64,000 nt of DNA from Klebsiella ornithinolytica NBRC 105727 = ATCC 31898 (GTDB lineage Bacteria > Pseudomonadota > Gammaproteobacteria > Enterobacterales > Enterobacteriaceae): positions 62,001 to 126,000 of the forward strand of contig NZ_BCYR01000007.1 of assembly GCF_001598295.1 (NCBI RefSeq), given 5' to 3'. Within the stretch, counting starts at the first letter, position 1, and each line of letters starts with the position of its first letter. The position numbers and the translations under genes are program-made. Below are positions 19,149-28,611 of the stretch, in pieces. The notes beneath the pieces are model-generated. The model did not search any database and was not told the origin of the DNA. It saw only the letters and a list, made by a program, of their open reading frames with translations.

Positions 19149-19917
19149 TATTACTAACGAATCACTGGCGCTTTCGATGGTGCTGGTACTGGTGGCGATT
19201 ATTGTAAGCTACCGGGAAAAACTGGCGCTGGAAAAAGATATCGTCTGGAGTATCTGCCGGGCGGTGGTGCAGCTGATTATTGTCGGCTACGTCCTGAAAT
19301 ATATCTTCAACGTTAACCACGCGCTGCTGACGCTGCTTATGGTGCTGTTTATTTGCTTTAACGCGGCGTGGAACGCGCAAAAGCGCAGCAAATATATCGA
19401 TAAGGCCTTCATCTCATCGTTTATCGCCATTACCACCGGCGCAGGGCTGACCCTGGCGGTGCTGGTCTTCTCCGGCTCCATTGCTTTTGTGCCGATGCAG
19501 GTGATTCCGATCGCCGGGATGGTGGCCGGAAACGCGATGGTGGCGGTCGGGCTGTGCTACAACAATATGGGACAGCGCTTTAACAGCGAGCAGCAGCAAA
19601 TTCAGGAGAAGCTCAGTCTGGGCGCCACGCCGAAAATGGCGGCTGCCGGGCTAATTCGCGACAGTATTCGCGCGTCGCTGATCCCGACCATTGATTCGGC
19701 TAAAACGGTGGGGCTGGTGAGTTTGCCCGGCATGATGTCAGGGCTGATTTTTGCCGGGATTGATCCGGTGAAGGCCATTAAGTATCAGATAATGGTGACG
19801 TTTATGCTGCTCTCCACCGCCAGTCTGTCGACGATTATCGCCGGCTATCTGACCTACCGGAAGTTCTTTAACGCCCGCCATCAGCTGGTGGTGACGCAGT
19901 TGAAAAAGCACGCATAA
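19135..19917 (+). CDS. fetB: ABC transporter permease FetB
   Basis: Membrane subunit of the FetAB exporter, 260 residues with about seven hydrophobic helices. Family features include PMQVIPIAGMVAGNAMVAVG and the EAA-like region EKLSLGATPKMAAAGLIRDSIRA. The start overlaps the end of fetA and has CAGGAGGTG upstream. Length and sequence match E. coli FetB (YbbM). Confidence 0.96.
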   Translation: MNGHNITNESLALSMVLVLVAIIVSYREKLALEKDIVWSICRAVVQLIIVGYVLKYIFNVNHALLTLLMVLFICFNAAWNAQKRSKYIDKAFISSFIAITTGAGLTLAVLVFSGSIAFVPMQVIPIAGMVAGNAMVAVGLCYNNMGQRFNSEQQQIQEKLSLGATPKMAAAGLIRDSIRASLIPTIDSAKTVGLVSLPGMMSGLIFAGIDPVKAIKYQIMVTFMLLSTASLSTIIAGYLTYRKFFNARHQLVVTQLKKHA

Positions 19918-19920
19918 ACG

Positions 19921-20011
19921 AGATAGTTCCCCGGATGGCGGCGCGTGCGCCTTCTCCGGGCTATCTGACAGTACCGCCCTCGGCCCCGGTCAGAGCGCTG
20001 CGCGACCGGGG
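19921..20011. repeat. Two REP-like palindromes between fetB and cnoX
   Basis: Unit 1 (19921-19966): AGATAG..CTATCT arms with an inner CCCGGA/TCCGGG stem. Unit 2 (19984-20011): perfect CCCCGGTC/GACCGGGG arms. They lie between convergent genes, the usual BIME location, and may also terminate both transcripts. Confidence 0.7.
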
Positions 20012-20027
20012 GATTGAGGCGGATGGA

Positions 20028-20882
20028 TTAGTACAGCAGCGAATAGAGCTGGCGACGGTACTTCGCCGCTAAGGCATCGCCGGTACCCAGTGCGGCAAGG
20101 ATCTCCTGCAACATCTTGCGGACCTGGCCATCTCCGGCGCCTAAATCCTTCTGCAAATGGCTGAACAGCAGCGCCAGCGCTTCTTCGTTACGGCCAACCT
20201 GATGCAGCTGCAGCGCGAGCTGAGCGGCCAGCGCGGCGTCTTCTGGATGCTGTTCAACCTGCTGCTGCAGCTGTTGAATTTCCGGCGTATCGGCCGCCTG
20301 TTTCAGCAGCTCAATCTGCGCGACCAGCCCCTGATAGCGGGTATCCTGATCCTGCAGCGGAACGGTTTTCAGCACCGCTTCGGCTTCGTCGGAACGCTGC
20401 AGCGCGATCAGCGTTTCCGCCAGCAGCAGGCCAATCTGGCTGTCCTGGTTCGACATCTGCCACGCGTCTTTCAGCAGCGGCAGAGCCTCAAGATATTTTT
20501 CTTCCTGCATCAGCGCCAGCGCCTGCTGAGCTTTCAGCTCCTCTTCGCGGGGCAGGACTTTATCCAGCAGCGCGCGGATGGCTGATTCCGGCTGCGGGCC
20601 TTCGAAACCGTCTACCGGCTGGCCGTTCTGGAACAGATAAACCGTCGGGATTGAGCGCAGGCCAAACTGTGAGGCAAGCATCTGCTCAGCGTCGCAGTCC
20701 ACTTTCGCCAGCGTGAACTGCCCGTTGTATTGCGCAGCCAGCCCTTCCAGAACCGGCGTCAGCTGCTCGCAGTGCTGGCTGCGCGCTGACCAGAAATAAA
20801 ACAGCACCGGCGCAGTAACGGATTGCTCCAGCGTCTGGTGCAGGTTAGCTTCGGTAATATTGATAACATTCTGTACTGACAT
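20028..20882 (-). CDS. cnoX: Chaperedoxin CnoX
   Basis: Combines a thioredoxin-fold N-terminus (1-110) with C-terminal TPR repeats (about 115-284), protecting substrates from chlorine stress and cooperating with GroEL. The redox motif reads SQHC instead of CxxC, the same loss as E. coli YbbN, so it is not a classical reductase. Length 284 equals E. coli. Confidence 0.95.
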   Translation of the reverse strand: MSVQNVINITEANLHQTLEQSVTAPVLFYFWSARSQHCEQLTPVLEGLAAQYNGQFTLAKVDCDAEQMLASQFGLRSIPTVYLFQNGQPVDGFEGPQPESAIRALLDKVLPREEELKAQQALALMQEEKYLEALPLLKDAWQMSNQDSQIGLLLAETLIALQRSDEAEAVLKTVPLQDQDTRYQGLVAQIELLKQAADTPEIQQLQQQVEQHPEDAALAAQLALQLHQVGRNEEALALLFSHLQKDLGAGDGQVRKMLQEILAALGTGDALAAKYRRQLYSLLY

Positions 20883-20940
20883 GAGCGCATCTCTTTAGTC
20901 GATTTTGGGTATACATGGGGGCGACAGCCGGAGCTTCAAC

Positions 20941-21750
20941 TCAGCCCTGGATAATTTTGTCCATCAGTCGCGTCGGCAGCAGGCGTTTGAGCAGCGCCAC
21001 GGCGTGGGTGACAAGGGTCACCGGATAGCGCAATTGCGGTTTGTCGCTGGTAAAAGCATGGCGCACTTTTTCCACCACCGCTTCCGGGCCGAGGGTAAAG
21101 CGTGCGGCGATACCCGGATTCTCCACCGGCTTATCGCGCTGGGTTTGGTTGACGTTGGTGGTAAAACGGGTGGTGATAGGACCGGGCTCAATCAGGCTGA
21201 CCTTAATGCCGCTATAGCGCAGCTCCATACGCAGCGCATCGGACCAGGCTTCCAGCGCATATTTGCTGGCCGCGTAGGCGCCGCGACCGGGGCTGGAGAT
21301 GATCCCCATGACCGAGGAGGTCATGACGATACGCCCTTCGCCGTGCGGCTCCATTGCCGGCAGAAGTAACATCGTCAGCTGGTGTGCGCCAAAAAAGTTG
21401 GCGGAAAACTGCGCCTCCATCTGTTGACGGCTAATGGTGGCGAGCGGGCCATAGACGCCGTATCCGGCATTATTAAACAGCCCGTACAGGCGATTATTGG
21501 TCAAGGCGATGACCTCCGCAGCGGCGCGTTCAACGCTTTGCGGGTCGTCGAGGTCCAGCAAAATACCGGTCAGCCCGAGCTCCTGCATCCGCGCCACGTC
21601 ATCCGCTTTACGGCAGGCGGCCAGGACGTTAAAGCCCTGGCGTTTTAAATCGAGGGCGCTTTCAAGACCAATACCGCTGGAACAGCCTGTAACTAAAACC
21701 GATTTTTGCATAACTTTACCTGCAAGCGACGCCTGAAGATCAGGAGTCAT
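20941..21750 (-). CDS. ybbO: NADP(+)-dependent short-chain aldehyde reductase
   Basis: Classical SDR of 269 residues, matching E. coli YbbO, an aldehyde reductase. Cofactor motif TGCSSGIGL is near residue 21, NNAGYG near 91, and the catalytic Ser and YAASK (Tyr-x3-Lys) near 145-165. The first ATG overlaps the tesA stop by 11 bases, as for an operon. A later in-frame ATG at MQKSVLV is possible. Confidence 0.93.
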   Translation of the reverse strand: MTPDLQASLAGKVMQKSVLVTGCSSGIGLESALDLKRQGFNVLAACRKADDVARMQELGLTGILLDLDDPQSVERAAAEVIALTNNRLYGLFNNAGYGVYGPLATISRQQMEAQFSANFFGAHQLTMLLLPAMEPHGEGRIVMTSSVMGIISSPGRGAYAASKYALEAWSDALRMELRYSGIKVSLIEPGPITTRFTTNVNQTQRDKPVENPGIAARFTLGPEAVVEKVRHAFTSDKPQLRYPVTLVTHAVALLKRLLPTRLMDKIIQG

Positions 21751-22366
21751 GATTAACTAAGGGGGCCAGCCGGGTTGCCATCCAGTCGGCAATAAAAGGC
21801 TGGGCATCGCGATTGGGATGGATGCCATCATCCTGCATCCACTGGGGTTTCAGATAGACCTCTTCCATAAAAAAGGGCAGCAGAGGAATATCAAACTCTT
21901 TGGCCAGGGCCGGGTACAGGGCGCTGAAGGCTTCATTATAACGACGGCCATAGTTCGCGGGCAGGCGAATTTGCATCAACAACGGCTGAGCGTTGGCGGC
22001 TTTGATATCCTGAATCACCGTCCGCAGAGTCTGCTCGGTTTGCTGGGGCGGGAAGCCGCGCAGCCCGTCGTTGCCCCCCAACTCGACCAGCACCCAGCGC
22101 GGCTGATGCTGTTTGAGCAGCGCCGGGAGTCTTGCCAGTCCTTGCTGCGAGGTGTCGCCGCTGATGCTGGCGTTGATGACCGGCGTTGTGGTCTGCCACT
22201 TATCGTTGAGTAGCGCAGGCCAGGCGGCGCTGGCGGCCATGCGATAACCGGCGCTCAGGCTATCGCCAAGAACCAATAGCTTGTCTGCGGCCATGGCGCG
22301 GCAGGCAAAAAAAATCAGAAACAGGAAAGGCAAATGCCAGCGGAAAACATACTTGAAGTTCATCAT
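21740..22366 (-). CDS. tesA: Multifunctional thioesterase I / protease I / lysophospholipase L1
   Basis: Periplasmic SGNH hydrolase of 208 residues acting on acyl-CoA and lysophospholipids. A signal peptide (about 1-26, ending ACRAMA) precedes the active-site block LGDSLSAGY. The other SGNH blocks are SGDTSQQG, ELGGNDGLRG and DDGIHPN. The ATG at 22366 gives the E. coli length; a longer in-frame start is rejected. The 5' end overlaps that of divergent ybbA by 33 bases. Confidence 0.96.
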   Translation of the reverse strand: MMNFKYVFRWHLPFLFLIFFACRAMAADKLLVLGDSLSAGYRMAASAAWPALLNDKWQTTTPVINASISGDTSQQGLARLPALLKQHQPRWVLVELGGNDGLRGFPPQQTEQTLRTVIQDIKAANAQPLLMQIRLPANYGRRYNEAFSALYPALAKEFDIPLLPFFMEEVYLKPQWMQDDGIHPNRDAQPFIADWMATRLAPLVNHDS

Positions 22367-23020
22367 CTTAAGAAGTCCGTCGGTCAGGGAGAGCATCAGC
22401 TTTCCATCCTTACCGGAGTTGAGCTGGTTGTCAAACCGGCGCAGACCATCGCCCTGATTGGCGAGTCGGGTTCGGGGAAATCGACCCTGCTGGCGATCCT
22501 TGCCGGGCTGGATGACGGCAGCAGCGGCGAGGTCTCCTTACTCGGCCAGCCGCTGCATACGATGGATGAAGAGGCGAGGGCGCGGCTGCGTGCTAAACAT
22601 GTCGGCTTTGTCTTTCAGTCATTTATGCTGATTCCAACCCTTAATGCTCTGGAAAATGTCGAGCTTCCGGCGCTGCTTCGCGGTGAGACCGATAACCAAA
22701 GCCGTGGCAGCGCCCGGGCTTTGCTGGAGCAGCTGGGGCTGGGGAAACGTCTCCATCATCTGCCGGCGCAGCTTTCCGGCGGCGAACAGCAGCGGGTGGC
22801 GCTCGCCCGCGCATTTAACGGCCGGCCTGAGCTGCTGTTTGCCGATGAGCCTACCGGCAATCTTGACCGCCATACCGGCGACAAAATTGCCGATCTGCTG
22901 TTCTCCCTTAATCGAGAGCATGGTACCACGCTGATTCTGGTGACCCACGATCCGCTGCTGGCGGCGCGCTGCGATCGGCGGCTGCGTCTGGTGGACGGCC
23001 AGCTGCGGGAGGAAGCATGA
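22334..23020 (+). CDS. ybbA: ABC transporter ATP-binding protein YbbA
   Basis: LolD/MacB-type ATPase, 228 residues as in E. coli. Walker A is GESGSGKST, the signature is LSGGEQQR, and Walker B is LLFADEPTGNLD. It pairs with ybbP (ATGA overlap). Divergent tesA overlaps its first 11 codons, so its promoter must lie inside tesA. Proposed to act with TesA in lipid or hydrophobic compound handling; not proven here. Confidence 0.95.
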   Translation: MPAENILEVHHLKKSVGQGEHQLSILTGVELVVKPAQTIALIGESGSGKSTLLAILAGLDDGSSGEVSLLGQPLHTMDEEARARLRAKHVGFVFQSFMLIPTLNALENVELPALLRGETDNQSRGSARALLEQLGLGKRLHHLPAQLSGGEQQRVALARAFNGRPELLFADEPTGNLDRHTGDKIADLLFSLNREHGTTLILVTHDPLLAARCDRRLRLVDGQLREEA

Positions 23021-25431
23021 TTGCCCGTTGGTTCTGGCGCGAATGGCGCTCGCCCTCGCTGCTGATAGTCTGGCTGGCGCTGAGCCTGGCGGTGGCCTGC
23101 GTACTGGCGCTGGGGTCGATCGGCGACCGAATGGAAAAGGGGCTCAGCCAGCAGAGCCGCGAATTTATGGCCGGGGACCGGACGCTGCGCAGCTCGCGCG
23201 AGGTGCCTGCGGAGTGGATTGACGAGGCGCGCAGGCTCGGGCTCACCGTCGGAGAGCAGCTGAGCTTCGCCACCATGACCTTTGCCGGCGATACGCCGCA
23301 GCTGGCGGACGTGAAGGCGGTCGACGATACCTATCCGCTCTACGGTCAGCTGGAGACGCAGCCGCCGGGCCTGAAACCCCAGGCCGGAAGCGTGCTGCTG
23401 GCTCCGCGCCTGATGGCGCTGCTGAACTTAAAAATCGGCGATACACTCGATGTCGGCGATGCCACGCTGCGTATTGCTGGCGAGGTGATACAAGAGCCGG
23501 ATGCCGGCTTCAACCCTTTCCAGATGGCGCCGCGGCTGATGATGAACACCGCCGATGTGGCGAAAACCGGCGCGGTACAGCCCGGCAGCCGCGTCTCCTG
23601 GCGCTATAAGTACGCCGGAACCCCGCAGCAATTGGCGGACTATGAAAAGTGGCTCCTGCCGAAGCTGGGGCCTGAACATCGCTGGATCGGCCTGCAGCAG
23701 GACGACAGCGCCTTAGGCAAATCGCTGGAACGCTCGCAGCAGTTTTTGCTGCTGTCCGCGCTGCTGACTCTGTTACTGGCGGTGGCCGCGGTGGCAGTGG
23801 CAATGAGCCATTACTGCCGCAGCCGCTATGATCTGGTGGCGATCCTGAAAACCCTGGGCGCCGGACGCGCGCAGCTGCGTAAGCTTATTGTCGGCCAGTG
23901 GCTGCTGCTACTGGCGCTGGCGGCGGTGGCCGGCGGCGCGATGGGGGCGGGGCTAGAGCAGATTCTGCTGCTGATGCTAAAACCGGTGCTACCGGTGGCC
24001 TTACCGCCGGCCAGCGGCTGGCCGTGGCTGTGGGCGATCGGCGCGATGGTGGTGATTTCGCTGCTGGTGGGGTTACGACCTTATCGCCTGCTGCTGGCAA
24101 CGCTGCCGCTGCGGGTTCTGCGTCAGGATATCGTTGCCAACGTCTGGCCGCTGAAATTCTATATTCCGCTGGTGTGTGCGGTGGTGGTGCTTCTGCTGGC
24201 CTGGCTGATGGGCGGAAGCCCGCTGCTATGGGCGGTACTGGCCGGGGCCGTGGTGCTGGCGCTGCTGTGCGGCGCGTTGGGCTGGGGGCTGCTGTGGATG
24301 CTGAAGCGGTTGACGCTGAAAGCGCTGCCGCTGCGTCTGGCGGTGAACCGTCTGCTGCGCCAGCCGTGGTCAACCCTGAGTCAGCTGGCGGCATTCTCGC
24401 TGTCGTTTATGTTACTGGCGCTGCTGCTGGTGCTGCGCGGCGATCTGCTGGATCGCTGGCAGCAGCAGCTGCCGCCGGAAAGCCCCAATTACTTCTTGAT
24501 CAATATTGCGCCGGAGCAGGTCGCTGCGGTGAAAACGTTCCTCGCCGGACACCATGTTACGGCGACCGAATTTTACCCGATCGTGCGCGCCCGCCTGACG
24601 CAAATTAACGGCCAGGCGGCGGAGAGCAATAAAGACGAAGCGTTGAACCGTGAGCTGAATTTGACCTGGCGCAGCGAGCGGCCGGATCATAATCCGCTGG
24701 TGGCCGGCAGCTGGCCGCCCAAAGCCGGAGAGGTGTCAATCGAGGAAGGACTGGCGCAGCGGCTGGCGATCAAACCTGGCGATAGCGTGACCTTTACCGG
24801 CGATACTCAGGAGTTCAGCGCGACGGTCACCAGCGTACGCAAAGTTGACTGGGAAAGTCTGCGGCCAAACTTCTTCTTTATCTTCCCGCCGAATGCGCTT
24901 GACGAGCAGCCGCAGAGCTGGCTGACCAGCTTCCGCTGGGATAACGGCAATACGCTGTTGACGCAGCTTAACCGCGAATTCCCCACCGTCAGCCTGCTGG
25001 ATATTGGCGCGATTCTCCGTCAGGTGGGTCAGGTGTTGACGCAGGTCAGTCGGGCGCTGGAGGTGATGGTGGTGCTGGTGACCGCGTGCGGCATTTTGCT
25101 GCTGCTGGCGCAGGTTCAGGTCGGTATGCGCCAGCGCTATCAGGAGCTGGTGGTCTGGCGCACGCTGGGGGCCGGAAAGTCGCTGTTGCGTACCACGCTG
25201 TGGGCGGAGTTTGCGCTGCTGGGGGTGGTTTCCGGAATAGTGGCGGCCATCGGCGCGGAGGTGGCTTTGGCGATGCTACAAACCAAAGTGTTTGATTTTC
25301 CGTGGTCGCCGGACTGGCGACTGTGGGTGATGTTACCGCTGTGCGGCGCGCTCCTGCTGTCGTTATGCGGCGGCTGGCTGGGGTTGCGTCTGTTAAAAGG
25401 CAAAGCCTTGTTTCGCCAGTTCAGCCAGTGA
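23017..25431 (+). CDS. ybbP: FtsX-like ABC permease YbbP
   Basis: Large inner-membrane permease of 804 residues (E. coli length). An N-terminal helix (about 15-32) and a periplasmic domain are followed by an FtsX domain around 250-345. Further helix clusters lie near 395-480, with a second periplasmic domain and a C-terminal FtsX domain (680-800). It is the membrane partner of YbbA and overlaps it by four bases. High GC with long hydrophobic stretches of CTG/GCG codons. Confidence 0.93.
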   Translation: MIARWFWREWRSPSLLIVWLALSLAVACVLALGSIGDRMEKGLSQQSREFMAGDRTLRSSREVPAEWIDEARRLGLTVGEQLSFATMTFAGDTPQLADVKAVDDTYPLYGQLETQPPGLKPQAGSVLLAPRLMALLNLKIGDTLDVGDATLRIAGEVIQEPDAGFNPFQMAPRLMMNTADVAKTGAVQPGSRVSWRYKYAGTPQQLADYEKWLLPKLGPEHRWIGLQQDDSALGKSLERSQQFLLLSALLTLLLAVAAVAVAMSHYCRSRYDLVAILKTLGAGRAQLRKLIVGQWLLLLALAAVAGGAMGAGLEQILLLMLKPVLPVALPPASGWPWLWAIGAMVVISLLVGLRPYRLLLATLPLRVLRQDIVANVWPLKFYIPLVCAVVVLLLAWLMGGSPLLWAVLAGAVVLALLCGALGWGLLWMLKRLTLKALPLRLAVNRLLRQPWSTLSQLAAFSLSFMLLALLLVLRGDLLDRWQQQLPPESPNYFLINIAPEQVAAVKTFLAGHHVTATEFYPIVRARLTQINGQAAESNKDEALNRELNLTWRSERPDHNPLVAGSWPPKAGEVSIEEGLAQRLAIKPGDSVTFTGDTQEFSATVTSVRKVDWESLRPNFFFIFPPNALDEQPQSWLTSFRWDNGNTLLTQLNREFPTVSLLDIGAILRQVGQVLTQVSRALEVMVVLVTACGILLLLAQVQVGMRQRYQELVVWRTLGAGKSLLRTTLWAEFALLGVVSGIVAAIGAEVALAMLQTKVFDFPWSPDWRLWVMLPLCGALLLSLCGGWLGLRLLKGKALFRQFSQ

Positions 25432-25448
25432 CTGGAGGGAGACCTCAT

Positions 25449-25481
25449 CGGGCAAGCGCCTGGCGACGCTGCGCTTGCCCG
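25449..25481. repeat. GC-rich palindrome after ybbP
   Basis: Perfect CGGGCAAGCG/CGCTTGCCCG arms around a 13-base loop, REP-like, 18 bases after the ybbP stop. Probably a 3'-end element of the ybbAP transcript. Confidence 0.6.
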
Positions 25482-25582
25482 AACCGACGGGAAAATAGAG
25501 CCTGTTGATATATTGGAACCGTAGACCGGGTCAGGCGTCAGCCGCCGCCCGGCAAAATACGCGCGCTATCGCGAAATAAACG

Positions 25583-25891
25583 CTATTGCAGATGACCGTG
25601 GTTCAGCGCGGTGAGCGGTTCATTGACGTCGAAAACTTTGCCGATAACCTCATCAACGCCGAGTGATTTCAGGCGCGCGGTATGCTTATTGAGATAAGCG
25701 AGGGCGGTCTCTTCATCCTCGAAAAGATAGATCCCGCCCGCTTCGTGGTTCTTTTCGCTTTCAGTCCAGACCTTCCAGATAAACCCCGGCTCCTGATTGA
25801 TGGACTCGGCCAGCTCCACGAGCTGGCGGGACATCTCGCTGCCGAAGGGGCCGTTAAAGGCAAAGTGCAGCTGCAGTAGTTTTTTCGACAT
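25583..25891 (-). CDS. ydhR: YdhR-like putative monooxygenase
   Basis: Small dimeric alpha/beta-barrel protein of 102 residues. It aligns closely with E. coli Ydh[48 protein letters not shown] and [10 protein letters not shown]. YdhR is assigned to the ABM monooxygenase fold, without a proven substrate. The ATG at 25891 has GGAGG upstream; a 34-residue upstream extension is rejected. It stands where E. coli carries rhsD and so marks a lineage-specific locus. Confidence 0.88.
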   Translation of the reverse strand: MSKKLLQLHFAFNGPFGSEMSRQLVELAESINQEPGFIWKVWTESEKNHEAGGIYLFEDEETALAYLNKHTARLKSLGVDEVIGKVFDVNEPLTALNHGHLQ

Positions 25892-26100
25892 GCTTCCTCC
25901 ATGGATAATGTTTGAGCGGTAGTACTTCATTTTAATGACAGAACGATGAAATGATAATCGCTGACTTTTTAAACGCACAAAATGATAACTCACTGATTTT
26001 TAACAGCACTAAACATTAAAAACCCAACAACACGTCATGCCAAATCACGGTTAATATTCAGCTGGAAACTATAAGGTTGCTTATTACTCAAGGAAAAAGC

Positions 26101-27246
26101 ATGGCACATAAAATAAAAGCGCTGGCGGTGACGATCGGCGCAGCACTGGCGTTAACCTCTTTCGCATCCCAGGCTGAGATTACGCTACTGAAACAGGACC
26201 CGCAGGCCGGAGATCCGCTGAGCCGCCTCAACTTTACCGTCGGCGGGAGTATTCGTCCGCAGTTCAACATGATGTCCGGCGACGGCGATAAAGGGTCTTA
26301 TAAACGTAATGGTTTTGATGGCGGGACCCGTTTCCGCTTCGCCGCTGATTATTATCTGTTTGATGATATTAGCTGGATCAGCTATTACGAGCTGGGGGTC
26401 AATATTCCGGCGTTGTTTGACTGGGATAACCACTATGCGGAAGGCGCCAATAATACGAGCCGCCGTATGTTGTACACCGGGCTGAAGAGCGACACCTGGG
26501 GGACACTAACCTACGGTCAGCAAAACAGTATTTACTACGATGTGGTTGGGGCGAAAACCGATATCTGGGATTACGACATGATCGCCCAGGCGCCGGGTAA
26601 CGGCATTAACGGCGACTACGATGGTTCGTATCGTTCCCGTAATATGCTGAAATATAAGAAAACGGCGGGTGACGTTGACCTCTATGCTTCTTATTTGTTT
26701 GAAGATAATGAATATCTGCCGGGCAATGGCCTGCGCTATAAACGTAAAGGCGGCGGTTCCGTGGGCGTGGATTATCACATCACTAAGGACCTGACCTGGG
26801 GGACCGCGTGGAACTACACCCGTGCCGAGATGCGCGACCCGTCAACAGCAGACAACAAAACCTATGATCAGAATATCCTCGGTACGGCGCTGAGCTGGAA
26901 ACCGGATAACTGGACCTTCTCCTTCGGTGGCGGCTGGTATCAGAACTTTATGACCACGAAGAAAACCGATGTTTACGACTATTTCGCCGGGGATGCCTGG
27001 GGGATTGAGTACTTCGCCGGTTATACCTTCCCGATTGGTCAGTACGCGGTGAAAACGATTCAGCCGTACTTTATGGGCGATCGCCTGGAGTACGTCAACG
27101 GCCGTAACTATCAGCGAATTGATAACGGGCTGGGGATCAGCTTCCAGCTGGATTACGGTTTCCGCGTTGATTATGAGCACGTCTTTACGTCCAGCACCGA
27201 CAACCTGGGCGATATGAACCTGGTGCGTCTGCGCTACGACTTCTAA
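26101..27246 (+). CDS. Outer-membrane beta-barrel porin
   Basis: A 381-residue secreted protein. The signal peptide MAHKIK...ASQA ends before EITLLKQ. The mature part is rich in alternating aromatic and polar strands (e.g. GLKSDTWGTLTYGQQNS, KYKKTAGDVDLYASYLF) and ends in LVRLRYDF; a terminal Phe is the BAM recognition signal. AAGGA precedes the ATG at 26101. It is not OmpC/OmpF-like in detail. The substrate is unknown. Confidence 0.8.
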   Translation: MAHKIKALAVTIGAALALTSFASQAEITLLKQDPQAGDPLSRLNFTVGGSIRPQFNMMSGDGDKGSYKRNGFDGGTRFRFAADYYLFDDISWISYYELGVNIPALFDWDNHYAEGANNTSRRMLYTGLKSDTWGTLTYGQQNSIYYDVVGAKTDIWDYDMIAQAPGNGINGDYDGSYRSRNMLKYKKTAGDVDLYASYLFEDNEYLPGNGLRYKRKGGGSVGVDYHITKDLTWGTAWNYTRAEMRDPSTADNKTYDQNILGTALSWKPDNWTFSFGGGWYQNFMTTKKTDVYDYFAGDAWGIEYFAGYTFPIGQYAVKTIQPYFMGDRLEYVNGRNYQRIDNGLGISFQLDYGFRVDYEHVFTSSTDNLGDMNLVRLRYDF

Positions 27247-27258
27247 GCGGCTGCGACT

Positions 27259-27335
27259 CCCCGGTGGCGCAGCGCTTACCGGGGTTACAGGCTCACCCAT
27301 GGCCCCGGCTAAGGCGTCGACGCCTTAGCCGGGGC
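27259..27335. repeat. REP unit plus 34-bp perfect palindrome
   Basis: First CCCCGGT/ACCGGGG arms (27259-27284). Then a gapless palindrome (27302-27335) with 17-bp arms, left arm GCCCCGGCTAAGGCGTC and centre GTCGAC. It lies between convergent porin and mnmH stops, so it probably serves as a two-way terminator. Confidence 0.75.
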
Positions 27336-27349
27336 TGTAGGGAATTTGA

Positions 27350-28426
27350 TTACTTCGTCAACCAGGAGGCGACGTCATTCCAGCTGCCGCGAAAGATAAT
27401 TTTTTCCGCTTTTTTGCTCAGCTGATAGCGATACATCGGGTCGTAGTACTCTTTCAACAGCGGCACCAGCCAGGCAAAATGGGCATCGGTCGTAGCATCT
27501 CGCTGCTGCGAAGCCAGCGCCTCGTCAAGCAGGGCGGTGAGCTGGGCAAAACGCTGTAGTCCCAGGCGACGGCGAATGGCAAACAGACCGTGATGCAGGT
27601 ATTCGCTGTACTCCTGCCAGCCTTTCTCTTCGCCGTAAGCATCAATAAAATCACGGTGCATACGGTCAAAATACTCTTCCCGCAGGCGCTCCAGGCGGAT
27701 CTCAAACGGGTCTTCCACTACCGCCAGCGGCGATTGCGCCATGCGCTCACGCATGCATTCCGGCAGGTGGTTCGCGCCGATCATATGTCCTTCATCTTCC
27801 AGCACCCAGCGACGATGCTGCCCGGCTTTTTTCAACATCGCCACCGCCAGATGGTTTTCAAATGTTGCCTGGGCGTGCTGGTCATGCAACGTGCGGCCGA
27901 ACGATGAGCCGCGATGGTGGGCGAGTCCCTCCAGATCGATACCCTCGGGTCGGGAGCAGACCAGCTGGGTCTTGCCGTTGCCGGTACAGCCGCCGATCAG
28001 CACTATCGGGCGTTGGACCAGCTCTTCGGTGAACTGGATAGCGGCCTGGCGCAGCGCCTTATAGCCGCCGACGATCAGCGGGTACTCGATGCCGGCCTCA
28101 TGTAGCCACTGTTGCACGATGTGCGAACGCTGGCCACCGCGGGCGCAGCACAGATAGCCCTGCGGATAACGTAAACAGGCATCACGCCATGCGGCGAGAC
28201 GCTTTTCCCGCACCTCGCCGTTGACTAACTGATGGCCCAGCGCTAATGCCGCGTCCGCGCCGTGTCGTTTATAGCAGGTGCCGACGGCGGCGCGTTCGGC
28301 GTCGTCCATCAGCGGCAGATTCAGTGCCGCAGGAAGTGCGCTTTGGCGGAATTCGATCGGGGCGCGGACGTCAATGATTGGCGTGTCCGCCGTGAGAATG
28401 GTGCGGTAATCCGTCCCATTTTTCAT
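27350..28426 (-). CDS. mnmH: tRNA 2-selenouridine synthase
   Basis: Converts 2-thiouridine to 2-selenouridine at the wobble base (via geranylated intermediates) using selenophosphate. The rhodanese domain (1-130) holds the reactive Cys94 in [11 protein letters not shown]. The C-terminal P-loop domain has GGCTGNGKT (145-153). Length 358 is close to E. coli SelU (364). The isolated start has no strong Shine-Dalgarno sequence. Confidence 0.94.
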   Translation of the reverse strand: MKNGTDYRTILTADTPIIDVRAPIEFRQSALPAALNLPLMDDAERAAVGTCYKRHGADAALALGHQLVNGEVREKRLAAWRDACLRYPQGYLCCARGGQRSHIVQQWLHEAGIEYPLIVGGYKALRQAAIQFTEELVQRPIVLIGGCTGNGKTQLVCSRPEGIDLEGLAHHRGSSFGRTLHDQHAQATFENHLAVAMLKKAGQHRRWVLEDEGHMIGANHLPECMRERMAQSPLAVVEDPFEIRLERLREEYFDRMHRDFIDAYGEEKGWQEYSEYLHHGLFAIRRRLGLQRFAQLTALLDEALASQQRDATTDAHFAWLVPLLKEYYDPMYRYQLSKKAEKIIFRGSWNDVASWLTK

Positions 28427-28611
28427 GGGTCATCCTTCTGAAGTCAAACTGAAAGCGTCTTTAAAATAAGAAAATCTTTAAAGCAAGGAGGGGATTCTAC
28501 GCGCCTGAATGTCTGCCGGGGAAGGGCGAAGATCAATTCCCCGGCAAATAGCCGTTTTCATTCGGGCGCACAGGCGGCGGATGCGCCGGGCGCCAGAATG
28601 TGTCAGGAGGG

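Noticed and set aside
23885-24608. Ala/Gly-rich frames overlapping ybbP
   Set aside because: Produced by the high GC content of ybbP in other frames.
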